Origin: Candidatus Chryseobacterium colombiense
GTDB taxonomy: Bacteria > Bacteroidota > Bacteroidia > Flavobacteriales > Weeksellaceae
Reading direction: 5' to 3'
DNA length: 64,000 nucleotides
Assembly (NCBI GenBank): GCA_029203185.1
Contig: CP119310.1
Coordinates: 3,168,001-3,232,000 of the forward strand
Under the pieces are notes generated by a model. It was not told where the DNA came from. It saw nothing but the letters and a program-made list of their open reading frames with translations, and searched no databases. A program made the translations under genes and the position numbers. Shown here piece by piece: positions 25,499-33,364 of the stretch; the first letter of the stretch is position 1, and every line of letters begins with the position of its first letter.

Positions 25499-26365
25499 TT
25501 AAATATTGTACTTTTTTCCCGAAGTGTAGTTTTTCTTAAAATTTGCAGGTGTGCTTCCGATTTTATTGGTAAAAAGTCTGTTGAAATATGCCGGATCTTC
25601 GTAGCCTAAATCATAAGCGATTTCTTTCACAGGTTTATCAGTATAAAATAAAAGTCTTTTGGCTTCCAGCAGAATTCTGTTGATGATAAATTGGTTGGGA
25701 GATTCAAGGTTTAAACTTTTAAATTTATGAGTTAATGTTTTCGGAGCAATATGAAGGAAGTCAGCATAATCCGCTACATGATGCTTTTCCCTGAAATGAA
25801 TTTCCAGATGTCGGCTGAAATCACGAAAAATATCGAGTTCGTTGGTTGGAATTTTCAGGTTATCACTATCCAGATTTTGTTTTTTCCATTTTCGGGTGGC
25901 CCGAATGATAATCTGTTTTACATAAGTTCTGATCATTTCTTCGGCGGAAGAATCTTTCCATTCCAGCTCGTCTTTTATGCTTTGAAATAGATTTTGAATG
26001 ATAAGGTTTTCATTTTCATCCAGCTCTACAAAAGGAATTTCAAAAACATTATGGAAAAGCAATCCGTCACAGGCAACTTCTTTATCATGAATCTGAATGC
26101 AGTAAAAATCGCGGTTGTAATATAAAAGATGAGATTCTTCTATACCATTTTCAACTTTTAAATGTTGGTTGGTCAGAAAAAATAAGGCCGGTTTTTCTGT
26201 TGTATACTGTTTAAAATCTATGGTCAATTCATACCCGGAAGGAACATAGAATACTTTAATTTCAGATTTATAGTTGGAATCTTTGAATGTTTGCAGATTC
26301 TTTTCAGAAAAAGTTTCAAAACCTAATTTCTTATAATGATCTTCAAAGATAAGCTTCTGTGACAT
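25499..26365 (-). CDS. AraC-family transcriptional regulator
   Basis: 288 residues: an N-terminal cupin-like sensing part (about 1-150) with QLTIDFKQ and HDKEVACDG stretches, and a C-terminal double HTH (about 185-285) with HHVADYADFLHIAPKTLTHKFK and the second helix region VKEIAYDLGYEDPAYFNRLFTNKIG, given as VKEIAYDLGYEDPAYF and NRLFTNKIGSTP. The ligand is unknown. It divides the OsmC/TetR group from the copper-receptor group and may regulate either. Confidence 0.9.
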   Translation of the reverse strand: MSQKLIFEDHYKKLGFETFSEKNLQTFKDSNYKSEIKVFYVPSGYELTIDFKQYTTEKPALFFLTNQHLKVENGIEESHLLYYNRDFYCIQIHDKEVACDGLLFHNVFEIPFVELDENENLIIQNLFQSIKDELEWKDSSAEEMIRTYVKQIIIRATRKWKKQNLDSDNLKIPTNELDIFRDFSRHLEIHFREKHHVADYADFLHIAPKTLTHKFKSLNLESPNQFIINRILLEAKRLLFYTDKPVKEIAYDLGYEDPAYFNRLFTNKIGSTPANFKKNYTSGKKYNI

Positions 26366-26390
26366 AGATTTTCTTTAAGATAAAGGTACA

Positions 26391-26437
26391 AAAAAGCATG
26401 GCTTCTCAATTGTTAAATTATTGAAACCATGCTTTTT
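26391..26437 (-). terminator. Hairpin terminator downstream of the HMA-TonB receptor gene
   Basis: 11-bp stem AAAAAGCATGG (26391-26401) and CCATGCTTTTT (26427-26437) with a 25-nt loop. On the minus strand it ends in a T run just before the AraC gene. Confidence 0.6.
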
Positions 26438-26439
26438 CA

Positions 26440-26563
26440 AACCATTAAGGGAATTAAGCGATTAAGATGAATTAAGAAAAATCAATTTGATTTTTAATAA
26501 GCATAACGTTGAAGTAAAGCTCATCTTAATAATCTTAACGTCTTACCAGAGATCTTAATGGTT
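26440..26563. repeat. Intergenic palindromic element before AraC gene
   Basis: Outer arms AACCATTAAG (26440-26449) and CTTAATGGTT (26554-26563); middle arms ATTAAGATGA (26461-26470) and TCATCTTAAT (26521-26530); central hairpin AAAAATCA-ATT-TGATTTTT (26477-26495). Nested layout like the element at 13349-13507, with a similar AATCAA/TTGATT core. The gap 26366-26639 has no gene. Confidence 0.6.
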
Positions 26564-26639
26564 CAAATTTATTTCGAATGATTTAGAATTTATGAGAAAT
26601 AATTATCAATCAAACTTTAAAATTCTCAAACACTCAAAT

Positions 26640-29309
26640 CTAGAACGTTACATCAAGTCCGACATAAAAATTAGCTTTCATAATCGGAGCATATACCATT
26701 CCGCCATCAAAATAATTTCCGAAAGGATTTTTAAAATCAACGATTGCGTTCTTCTGATAATAAGAAGTCAGGTTTTCTCCTCCTAAATATGCTCTGATTT
26801 TTTTATTGAAATTCCTTGAAATTTGAGCATTCAAAATTGCATAAGATTCGGAATAGGTTGGCAATTGAAATTCTTCAGGATTTGATGACGTGTTGGGAAG
26901 CCTTTGTTTTCCTACCCAATTCAATGTGGTGTCGAAACTCCAGAAACCACCATTGTTATTTTTATTGGTAGAATAAGCCAGATTCACAAAACCTCTGTGC
27001 TTTGCCATGAATGGAATTTCACGTCTTCCTCCTAAATAATCCGCCTGAACATCATAATATTTATAAGCCAATCTTATATCAAAATTCTTGAAAGGTGTAA
27101 AATCCCACTGAGTCTGGAAAGAATTGGCAAAAGATTTTCCGTCTAAATTATAGAAAGTAAGTTGTTGAGGTGAGCGGTCCAGATCCACCAAAACCTGATT
27201 CTGGAAATCTGTTCTGAAAAAGTCAGCAACAACCGTAGATTTTCTTCCGAAAAGTTTGAATTCCTGTTGCAGACTTGCTCCATAATTCCATGCGATTTCA
27301 GGCTTTAAACCATAAATATTTCCTCCGTTTTGTAAAATCTGAACATTCCTGTTCGAGGCAAAATATTGCTGGCTTTCCGCAAAAATATTCGCTGTTCTGA
27401 AACCTCTTCCTGCAGAAAGTCTCAAAATAGTTTGTGGAGTAAAATCGTATTTGAAATTCAGTCTTGGTGTGAACTGAGTACCTGCTAAATTGTGGAAATC
27501 AACTCTTGCTCCTGCCACCAAAGTATATTTTAAACCTGTCAATGTATATTCTGCAAAAGCTCCGGGAACAATTTCATTTCGTTTAAAATGATCCGTTAAG
27601 TATGTTTCATCATATCCGTCATACATAAAACTTGCTCCGGCTTTGTATTTATGATTGGTATTTCCAAGAATACTTTCAAAGATCAGATTTGAATAATAGG
27701 TCTGCTGTTTTCCGGAATAATTTCTTAATCCGAAGAAACTATCCTGTTGATGATAGGTATATTGATTCATCCATCCTAAGCTTTGATAAGGTTTCCCTTT
27801 GAAAACATATCCTGTCTTATTCCAAACCTGAAATCTCGAAATATCAATTCCGACACCGTAAAGGGATTGCTTGTCCTGTGGAATCTTTTTATCGAAACCA
27901 ATTTGTCCGGCTGTTCTTTCGTCTTTAATGAAGTTAATTCCAAAATGGGAACCCAATCCTGACTTTTCCAGATCGTTGTAATTCAAGAGATAAGCTGTAT
28001 TTAGCTGAGTTCCTTTGGGTCTGTCAAGAAATCCATCGTTATTCATATCGGTGTCTCCGAAAGTTCCGTTTCCGTGAAGCAAAAACGTCTGTGACCATTT
28101 GTCATTGATCTTGGAAACACTGGTAATATTCGCTTCGGCTCTTCCGTTAAAATCTGCGAAAAGATTGAGTGAGGTTTCCGGTTTTTCGGCATTTTTCAGC
28201 AATTCCGTATTGATTTGCCCTGTAATGCTTTCGTAACCGTTTGTCACCGTACTTCCGCCTTTCGTCAGCTGAATACTTTCAATCCATCTTCCGGGAATAA
28301 AATTTAATCCGTAAGCAGAAGCTAGCCCTCTGATTTCGGGTAATAATTCTTTCGTTAGACTCGTATATTTTTGGTCTAAGCCTAACATTTTTAACTGTTT
28401 TGTTCCGGTCACAGCATTGCTGAAAGAAACATCAACGGTTGCATTGGTTTCAAAGCTTTCGGATAAATTACAGCAAGCAGCTTTTAATAATTCTTTTTTA
28501 TCAATAGTAAAAACTAATCCTGCTTCTTTTTTGCTTAAAGAGGTTGCTGCTTTCGAACCTGTTACGGTAACGCCTTCAATTTGTTTTTCATTCGCCTTAT
28601 TGTGCTCAGTATGATTACTGTGTTCAGATGCTGCACCTTCTTCGGTGTGAACTTTTGGATTCGCTTTTTCAAAAGGAATTTCTCTGTCATAAAGACAACA
28701 CGCGGGCAAATTTTTGTAAGTATTGTCGTTGGATTTATACTTTTCATTGTCGTGGCCAACTTCTGCAATTTTCCTTAAAATTGTATCTGAGGAAGTTTTT
28801 GCCGAATTAAAATTCAAAATAACAGTTTGTGTTTCTGCATTCCATTCGGCGGATTCTGCTCCTGCATCTTTGGCTGCTTTTTCAATTCTTGCTTTGCATG
28901 ATTCACAATTTCCCTTTACGTAGAATTCATTCTCTTTTTTTGAATGATGATCATGATTTTCAACCGGTTTTGTTTGTAGATCCCTTTCGTAATGACAACA
29001 CCCGGGGAGAGCTTCATATGCTGCGTCGGACGCTTTAAATTTTTCATTGTCATGTCCGGCTTCTGCAACCTTTTTCAGAATATCATCAGTGGAAGTTGAC
29101 CCGTCAGTTTCTAGCATTAAAGTTTGTAAATCGATAGAATATTCCGCTTTTTTTGCTCCTGATTTTTTGGCGGTACTTTCTATTCTTTCCTTGCACATGT
29201 CGCAGTTTCCCTTTACTTTGAATTGACTTTTGGAAAAATGCTGAGCGAAAATAAATTGTGTAGATAATAAGAATATACCAAGAATAATCCTGGAAATATA
29301 TAATTTCAT
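26640..29309 (-). CDS. TonB-dependent receptor with two N-terminal HMA domains (copper type)
   Basis: 889 residues. Signal peptide 1-22, then a tandem metal-binding unit: HMA 1 with GNCDMC (Cys36, Cys39) and HMA 2 with GNCESC (Cys135, Cys138). Each is followed by a GHDNEK and LPGCC/LPACC segment (CC at 104-105 and 204-205). A His-rich linker precedes the plug (from about 245; another CC at 279-280) and the 22-strand barrel ends in VGLDVTF. TonB receptors take up metal complexes; this one is expected to bind Cu+ or a similar soft metal before transport. An upstream Cys/His-rich exported protein and an RprXY-like pair are neighbours. Metal identity is inferred from CxxC domains. Confidence 0.88.
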   Translation of the reverse strand: MKLYISRIILGIFLLSTQFIFAQHFSKSQFKVKGNCDMCKERIESTAKKSGAKKAEYSIDLQTLMLETDGSTSTDDILKKVAEAGHDNEKFKASDAAYEALPGCCHYERDLQTKPVENHDHHSKKENEFYVKGNCESCKARIEKAAKDAGAESAEWNAETQTVILNFNSAKTSSDTILRKIAEVGHDNEKYKSNDNTYKNLPACCLYDREIPFEKANPKVHTEEGAASEHSNHTEHNKANEKQIEGVTVTGSKAATSLSKKEAGLVFTIDKKELLKAACCNLSESFETNATVDVSFSNAVTGTKQLKMLGLDQKYTSLTKELLPEIRGLASAYGLNFIPGRWIESIQLTKGGSTVTNGYESITGQINTELLKNAEKPETSLNLFADFNGRAEANITSVSKINDKWSQTFLLHGNGTFGDTDMNNDGFLDRPKGTQLNTAYLLNYNDLEKSGLGSHFGINFIKDERTAGQIGFDKKIPQDKQSLYGVGIDISRFQVWNKTGYVFKGKPYQSLGWMNQYTYHQQDSFFGLRNYSGKQQTYYSNLIFESILGNTNHKYKAGASFMYDGYDETYLTDHFKRNEIVPGAFAEYTLTGLKYTLVAGARVDFHNLAGTQFTPRLNFKYDFTPQTILRLSAGRGFRTANIFAESQQYFASNRNVQILQNGGNIYGLKPEIAWNYGASLQQEFKLFGRKSTVVADFFRTDFQNQVLVDLDRSPQQLTFYNLDGKSFANSFQTQWDFTPFKNFDIRLAYKYYDVQADYLGGRREIPFMAKHRGFVNLAYSTNKNNNGGFWSFDTTLNWVGKQRLPNTSSNPEEFQLPTYSESYAILNAQISRNFNKKIRAYLGGENLTSYYQKNAIVDFKNPFGNYFDGGMVYAPIMKANFYVGLDVTF

Positions 29310-29417
29310 GTTGTTTAAAATTTAGATTAATTAGATTTAATGTAACAATCTAGCGATGTAATAATCTAATAATCATTGATAAATTGCTAAACTGATACAT
29401 TGATACATTTTATTTAA

Positions 29418-29843
29418 TTAAGCTATTTTTGGCGGCTGCCAGATTTCTTTTAAACGATCTGAAATATACGGATCGGAGTATTGAAACTGTAAGTTTTTGT
29501 TTGATTTATAGTAAGAAATGTCCAATTGAAAACTCTTCGAAAAAGGAGTTTCTATAAAAGTATAACACGCCACGCATGTTGAACAGCAATCATCATTACA
29601 ATGAGATTTTTGTTCTTTCTTGTTATGGTTATCTTTTGAATGTTCTTTATGATCGTTTTTGCAGCAATCCATTCCGGATTCAGATTTGCAGCAAGTTTCC
29701 TGCATGTTTTGAGCATAGAAATTATCTTTAGGAACCAGGAAGATTCCTAAACAGAAAATAAATACTATGATCTGTGCCCATTTCACAACGACAAATTTAC
29801 GAAAAAATTTAAAGAAGATCTCCCTCTTTTTTAGCGCAGTCAT
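29418..29843 (-). CDS. Cys/His-rich exported protein, probable metal binder
   Basis: 141 residues. Hydrophobic segment at about 20-40 and a likely cleavage after FYAQ (about 45). The mature part is packed with CC pairs (ETCCKSES, GMDCCKND, NDDCCSTCVAC) and His residues (HKEHSKDNHNKKEQKSH), and ends IWQPPKIA. This looks like a copper-binding or copper-sensing periplasmic protein of the type found beside Flavobacteriia copper receptors, though the exact family is not certain. It precedes the HMA receptor by 108 bp on the same strand, so a shared operon is likely. Confidence 0.7.
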   Translation of the reverse strand: MTALKKREIFFKFFRKFVVVKWAQIIVFIFCLGIFLVPKDNFYAQNMQETCCKSESGMDCCKNDHKEHSKDNHNKKEQKSHCNDDCCSTCVACYTFIETPFSKSFQLDISYYKSNKNLQFQYSDPYISDRLKEIWQPPKIA

Positions 29844-29895
29844 GCCAAGATTCTCCGTGAGAAGTGTTCAATTCCGCTTTTGGTTGATTAAAACA

Positions 29896-29931
29896 AAATT
29901 AGCAAAACATTTCGAAATGTCTTGCTAATTT
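29896..29931. terminator. 36-bp near-perfect palindrome, terminator of response regulator gene
   Basis: The 36-bp sequence is self-complementary except one pair (A/C on plus, G-T wobble on minus). On the minus strand it lies downstream of the response regulator stop and is followed by a T-rich run. Confidence 0.7.
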
Positions 29932-29959
29932 AAATAATATCTTGTTCTATTGAAGCCGC

Positions 29960-30646
29960 TTAGTTTTTTACTAAGAGTCTGAATCCTTCCCCGTGTACGT
30001 TGATGATTTCCAACCCTTCATCGTCTTTTAATAATTTACGAAGTTTTGCAATATAAACGTCCATACTTCTTGCGGTGAAGTAGTTTTCTTTCTTCCAGAT
30101 TTTTCTTAAAGCAAGATCTCTTGGCATGAAATCGTTTCTGTGCAGGCAAAGAAGTTTCAGAAGTTCATTTTCTTTTGGTGACAGCTTGTATTCATTATCC
30201 CCAACTCTTAATTGTCTCAGCATAGAGTCGAAGAAAATGTTGCTGATCTTAAACTGTTCCTGCTCTTCATTTTCCAGTGTAGAGCTTCTCTGAAGAATGG
30301 CTTTGATCTTGTATAAAAGAAGTTCTGTATCAAATGGTTTGGTAATGTAATCATCTGCTCCCAATTGATATCCTTTTAAAATATCCTCTCTCATATTTCT
30401 TGCGGTCAGGAAAATGATCGGAGTGTTCTTATCAATTTTTTTAACGTCTTCTGCCAACGAAAAACCGTCTTTTTTAGGCATCATGACATCAAAAATACAG
30501 ATGTCGAATTCATTTTCTGTAAATTCTTTTAATCCCTGTTCTCCATCTGTGGCAAGAGTAACTTCGAAATTATTTATTGTCAAATAATCCTTCAACACTG
30601 CCCCGAAACTCTGATCGTCCTCTACTAATAATATTCTGTTGCTCAT
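29960..30646 (-). CDS. OmpR-family response regulator, RprY-like
   Basis: 228 residues. Receiver domain with Asp53 (FDVMMPKKDG) as phosphoacceptor and KPF at about 103-105; C-terminal winged-helix DNA-binding domain from about 125 (KLSPKENELLKLL). The sequence is close to Bacteroides RprY. Partner kinase is the gene upstream (30744-32291), 97 bp away on the same strand. Its target could include the copper-receptor genes downstream, but no operator is recognised. Confidence 0.92.
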   Translation of the reverse strand: MSNRILLVEDDQSFGAVLKDYLTINNFEVTLATDGEQGLKEFTENEFDICIFDVMMPKKDGFSLAEDVKKIDKNTPIIFLTARNMREDILKGYQLGADDYITKPFDTELLLYKIKAILQRSSTLENEEQEQFKISNIFFDSMLRQLRVGDNEYKLSPKENELLKLLCLHRNDFMPRDLALRKIWKKENYFTARSMDVYIAKLRKLLKDDEGLEIINVHGEGFRLLVKN

Positions 30647-30743
30647 AGTTTTAAATTAATTAAAATTAATATGTAAGAATGAACGGGTCACTCTTTTCTT
30701 CTTATATTTTGTTATTTGGTTTTATTTATTAAATCTTTCTTTT

Positions 30744-32291
30744 TTAGCTCATTGGAAGTTTGATTGTAAACGTACTTCCGCTTCCTTTATGAGAGTCTAC
30801 AATGATTTGTCCTTTATGCAGCTCTACAATTTTCTTTACATAAGACAAGCCTAAACCTTGTCCTTTTACATTGTGAATATTTCCGGTTTCTTCCCTGAAG
30901 AATTTTTCGAAAATTTTCGTTTTATTCTGGGTTTCCATTCCCATTCCTTTGTCTGAAACTTCAATTACATAGAAATGCCCTTCGTTTTTTGTTTTAATTG
31001 TAATTTCCGGTGCTTCCGGCGAATATTTATTGGCGTTGTCCAAAAGATTCACCAGCATATTGGAAATGTGAAATTCATCTATTTTAAAGACATAATTCGT
31101 CGCATTAAATTCTTGATTAAGTGTCCCGTTTCTTTGCTGGACGATCAGATTGAAAGATTCTGTTGTCCTCTTGATCAGTTCTCTTACATTGGTTTCCTTT
31201 AAGAATAATTTGACTTCATTACGCTCAAGCTTAGACATATTCAGGACGTTCTCCACTTGCTTTTTCATCCTCAGATTCTCCTGTTTGATCAGTTCCGAAT
31301 AATATTTTACTTTATCGGGATTGGTCGCAATTTTATCATTGGCTAAAGAATCTGTGGCAACGGAAATGGTTGCCAGCGGAGTCTTAAACTCGTGAGACAT
31401 ATTGTTGATGAAGTCTGTTTTTACTTCTGCCAGTTTTTTCTGCCTCATCATATAATTAATGGAAATAATATAAATTCCTAAAATCGTAAGTAATGAAAGG
31501 AATGTTCCCAAAAGCATCGGCCAGTTATTCATGGCTAAAGAATATTCCTTTTTCGGGAAAACTAAAGTAAGTCCGTAAATGGTCCTGTCCTTTTTATCGG
31601 TGAAAAGAGGATAGTTGTAGGAATTATTATCTTTTTTCTCTTTATATATTTTGTCGGCAATACTTGTGAGTTTATTGTTTTTGTCGGTAATTCCGTATCC
31701 GAAACTGGCGGTGATCCCTCTTATTCTGAGCTCTTTGGTAATAACAGAGTCAAGAACTTTCTGATCTACTCTCTTGGTGATCGGAAGATTATTGCCATAA
31801 ACTTTTACATATTCTTTCATGGAATAATCGCCCGTTTCGATATCCTGATTGATATCTGCTGTAAGAGGTTCCCGATTGGTCGTATCTCTTTTTAGCTTAT
31901 AGGCCGCTTCATCTGTATATAAAGTGGTAAGTTTTATGGAGTCGCCTTTTTGGGAAATAGGAAGCTGGGTTTTCTCGATAATATTTTTAGAATAGATGAT
32001 CTGTCTTTGTGTTCCGGAATCTTCTGTTTGCTGTATCGTTGTTAAAGAAGGTTGCTCACTGTTGGCTAAAATATTTTTTCTGAAATCCTTAAAATCTTCA
32101 TTCAGATATTTTTCGACTTCAATTTCGCCAATAGTTTTTGAGGTGCTTTCGAGAGCAGAATACACTTTGTTTGTGAATTCCTGTTCCAATGCTCCATAAT
32201 AACCTTTCAGCCAATAAAACTGGAGTGTGACAAAAACGATCAATGAAATCGTCATAAACACTGAAATTATTGGGATGAATTTGTTATTCAT
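30744..32291 (-). CDS. Sensor histidine kinase, RprX-like
   Basis: 515 residues. Membrane segments at about 5-30 and 258-282 bound a large periplasmic sensing domain. The kinase part has the phosphorylated His300 in NMSHEFKTPLAT, then N and G boxes (LLDNANKYS; GLGLSYVKKIV). Sequence and layout resemble RprX. It is the first gene of the two-component pair, which probably forms one operon with the response regulator. The inducing signal is unknown. Confidence 0.92.
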   Translation of the reverse strand: MNNKFIPIISVFMTISLIVFVTLQFYWLKGYYGALEQEFTNKVYSALESTSKTIGEIEVEKYLNEDFKDFRKNILANSEQPSLTTIQQTEDSGTQRQIIYSKNIIEKTQLPISQKGDSIKLTTLYTDEAAYKLKRDTTNREPLTADINQDIETGDYSMKEYVKVYGNNLPITKRVDQKVLDSVITKELRIRGITASFGYGITDKNNKLTSIADKIYKEKKDNNSYNYPLFTDKKDRTIYGLTLVFPKKEYSLAMNNWPMLLGTFLSLLTILGIYIISINYMMRQKKLAEVKTDFINNMSHEFKTPLATISVATDSLANDKIATNPDKVKYYSELIKQENLRMKKQVENVLNMSKLERNEVKLFLKETNVRELIKRTTESFNLIVQQRNGTLNQEFNATNYVFKIDEFHISNMLVNLLDNANKYSPEAPEITIKTKNEGHFYVIEVSDKGMGMETQNKTKIFEKFFREETGNIHNVKGQGLGLSYVKKIVELHKGQIIVDSHKGSGSTFTIKLPMS

Positions 32292-32469
32292 TATTTAATT
32301 TTAATAGTTTTTTATAATTGTGAATGTTAAAATTAATCATTTTATGATTTGATAAACAAAATACGGGCCATAAAATTGTATAATTTTTCTTAAAAGAGTG
32401 TTTTTTAACATTTATTTATAAATATTTAATCATTTTTATAGAATTGATTTCCGGTTGAGAATAAAAAAC

Positions 32470-32477
32470 TAGCTTTG
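32470..32477 (+). promoter_or_regulatory. -7 element before AHSA1-type gene
   Basis: TAGCTTTG matches TAnnTTTG; a TTG 23 bp further up (32444-32446) is a possible -33 core. ATG at 32497. Confidence 0.5.
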
Positions 32478-32496
32478 TTTAAACCAAAATATTGTT

Positions 32497-32985
32497 ATGA
32501 AATCTACGATTATTTTTAATGCTGATTTTGATTCAAATTCTGTCTATGTAATGAAAGTTTACGACGCAGAAGTGTCAAAAGTGTGGGATTATTTTACCAA
32601 ATCTGAACTCCTAGATCAATGGTGGGCTCCAAAACCCTGGAAGTGTGAAACCAAAGAACAAGATTTTAAGGAAGGTGGAACTTGGTTATATTCAATGGTG
32701 GGTCCGCAAGGAGAAAGACATTATTCTTTGTTGAAGTACGGAGAAATCAAAGAACACAGAAGTTTTGATGGAACGGATGCTTTCTGCGATGAGGAAGGAA
32801 AAACTAATGAAGATTTTCCGCAGGCGAGATGGCTGCTTGGTTTTACTGGAGTAGAAGCAGGGACCAAGGTTACCGTTAATATTCATTTTGCATCACAAGA
32901 AGGTTTAAAAAAACTATTGGAAATGGGCTTTGAAGAAGGTTTTAAAACAGGGTTGAATCAGTTGGAAGAGATTCTTTTATCATAA
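32497..32985 (+). CDS. SRPBCC/AHSA1-domain protein
   Basis: 162-residue START-like (Bet v 1/AHSA1) domain, binding hydrophobic ligands or partner proteins. Signature WDYFTKSELLDQWWAP near 28-43 and the C-terminal GFEEGFKTGLNQLEEIL are typical. No signal peptide. Alone between the two-component pair and the converging ptrB operon. Physiological role unknown. Confidence 0.88.
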   Translation: MKSTIIFNADFDSNSVYVMKVYDAEVSKVWDYFTKSELLDQWWAPKPWKCETKEQDFKEGGTWLYSMVGPQGERHYSLLKYGEIKEHRSFDGTDAFCDEEGKTNEDFPQARWLLGFTGVEAGTKVTVNIHFASQEGLKKLLEMGFEEGFKTGLNQLEEILLS

Positions 32986-32990
32986 AGAAT

Positions 32991-33020
32991 AAAGCTTGGA
33001 ATATTTCCAAGCTTTATTTT
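32991..33020. terminator. Terminator after AHSA1-type gene
   Basis: Perfect 11-bp stem AAAGCTTGGAA (32991-33001) with TTCCAAGCTTT (33005-33015), TAT loop, then T's. It also ends the converging 33020 gene. Confidence 0.85.
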
Positions 33021-33364
33021 TATATCAGTTCTTCATCCTGAAAATACTGAATGATCGCTTTTTTCATCAGGATCTGCTGTTCGTTTGGTTTTAGCTCCGG
33101 AAGCTCTTCCAGCTTTTCAAAGTGTGGATATCCATCATCATCGTAATGTGAAAATTTATAATATCCAAAAGGTTCCAACAATCTGCAAACTGCAATATGG
33201 ATTAAGTTTACCTTATCGTCTTTAGTGTATTTTTGCTGGCCACTTCCCAATTCCTGTAATCCAATTAAAAACAAATAGGTTTCAATCGGAGCATCTTTTT
33301 CAGTGTCAAAATTTTCAATGAAAAATTGTTGTATTTTTTGCCAGTATTCTGCTTCGTTAATCAT
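33020..33364 (-). CDS. Small conserved protein of unknown function after ptrB
   Basis: 114 residues, acidic and soluble; no motif or family recognised. The conserved-looking parts are LFLIGLQELGSG, IHIAVCRLLEPFGYYKF and YDDDGYPHFEKL. It overlaps the ptrB end by 8 bp (33357-33364) and is translationally coupled to it, so it may aid peptide breakdown or merely share regulation. Confidence 0.75.
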   Translation of the reverse strand: MINEAEYWQKIQQFFIENFDTEKDAPIETYLFLIGLQELGSGQQKYTKDDKVNLIHIAVCRLLEPFGYYKFSHYDDDGYPHFEKLEELPELKPNEQQILMKKAIIQYFQDEELI

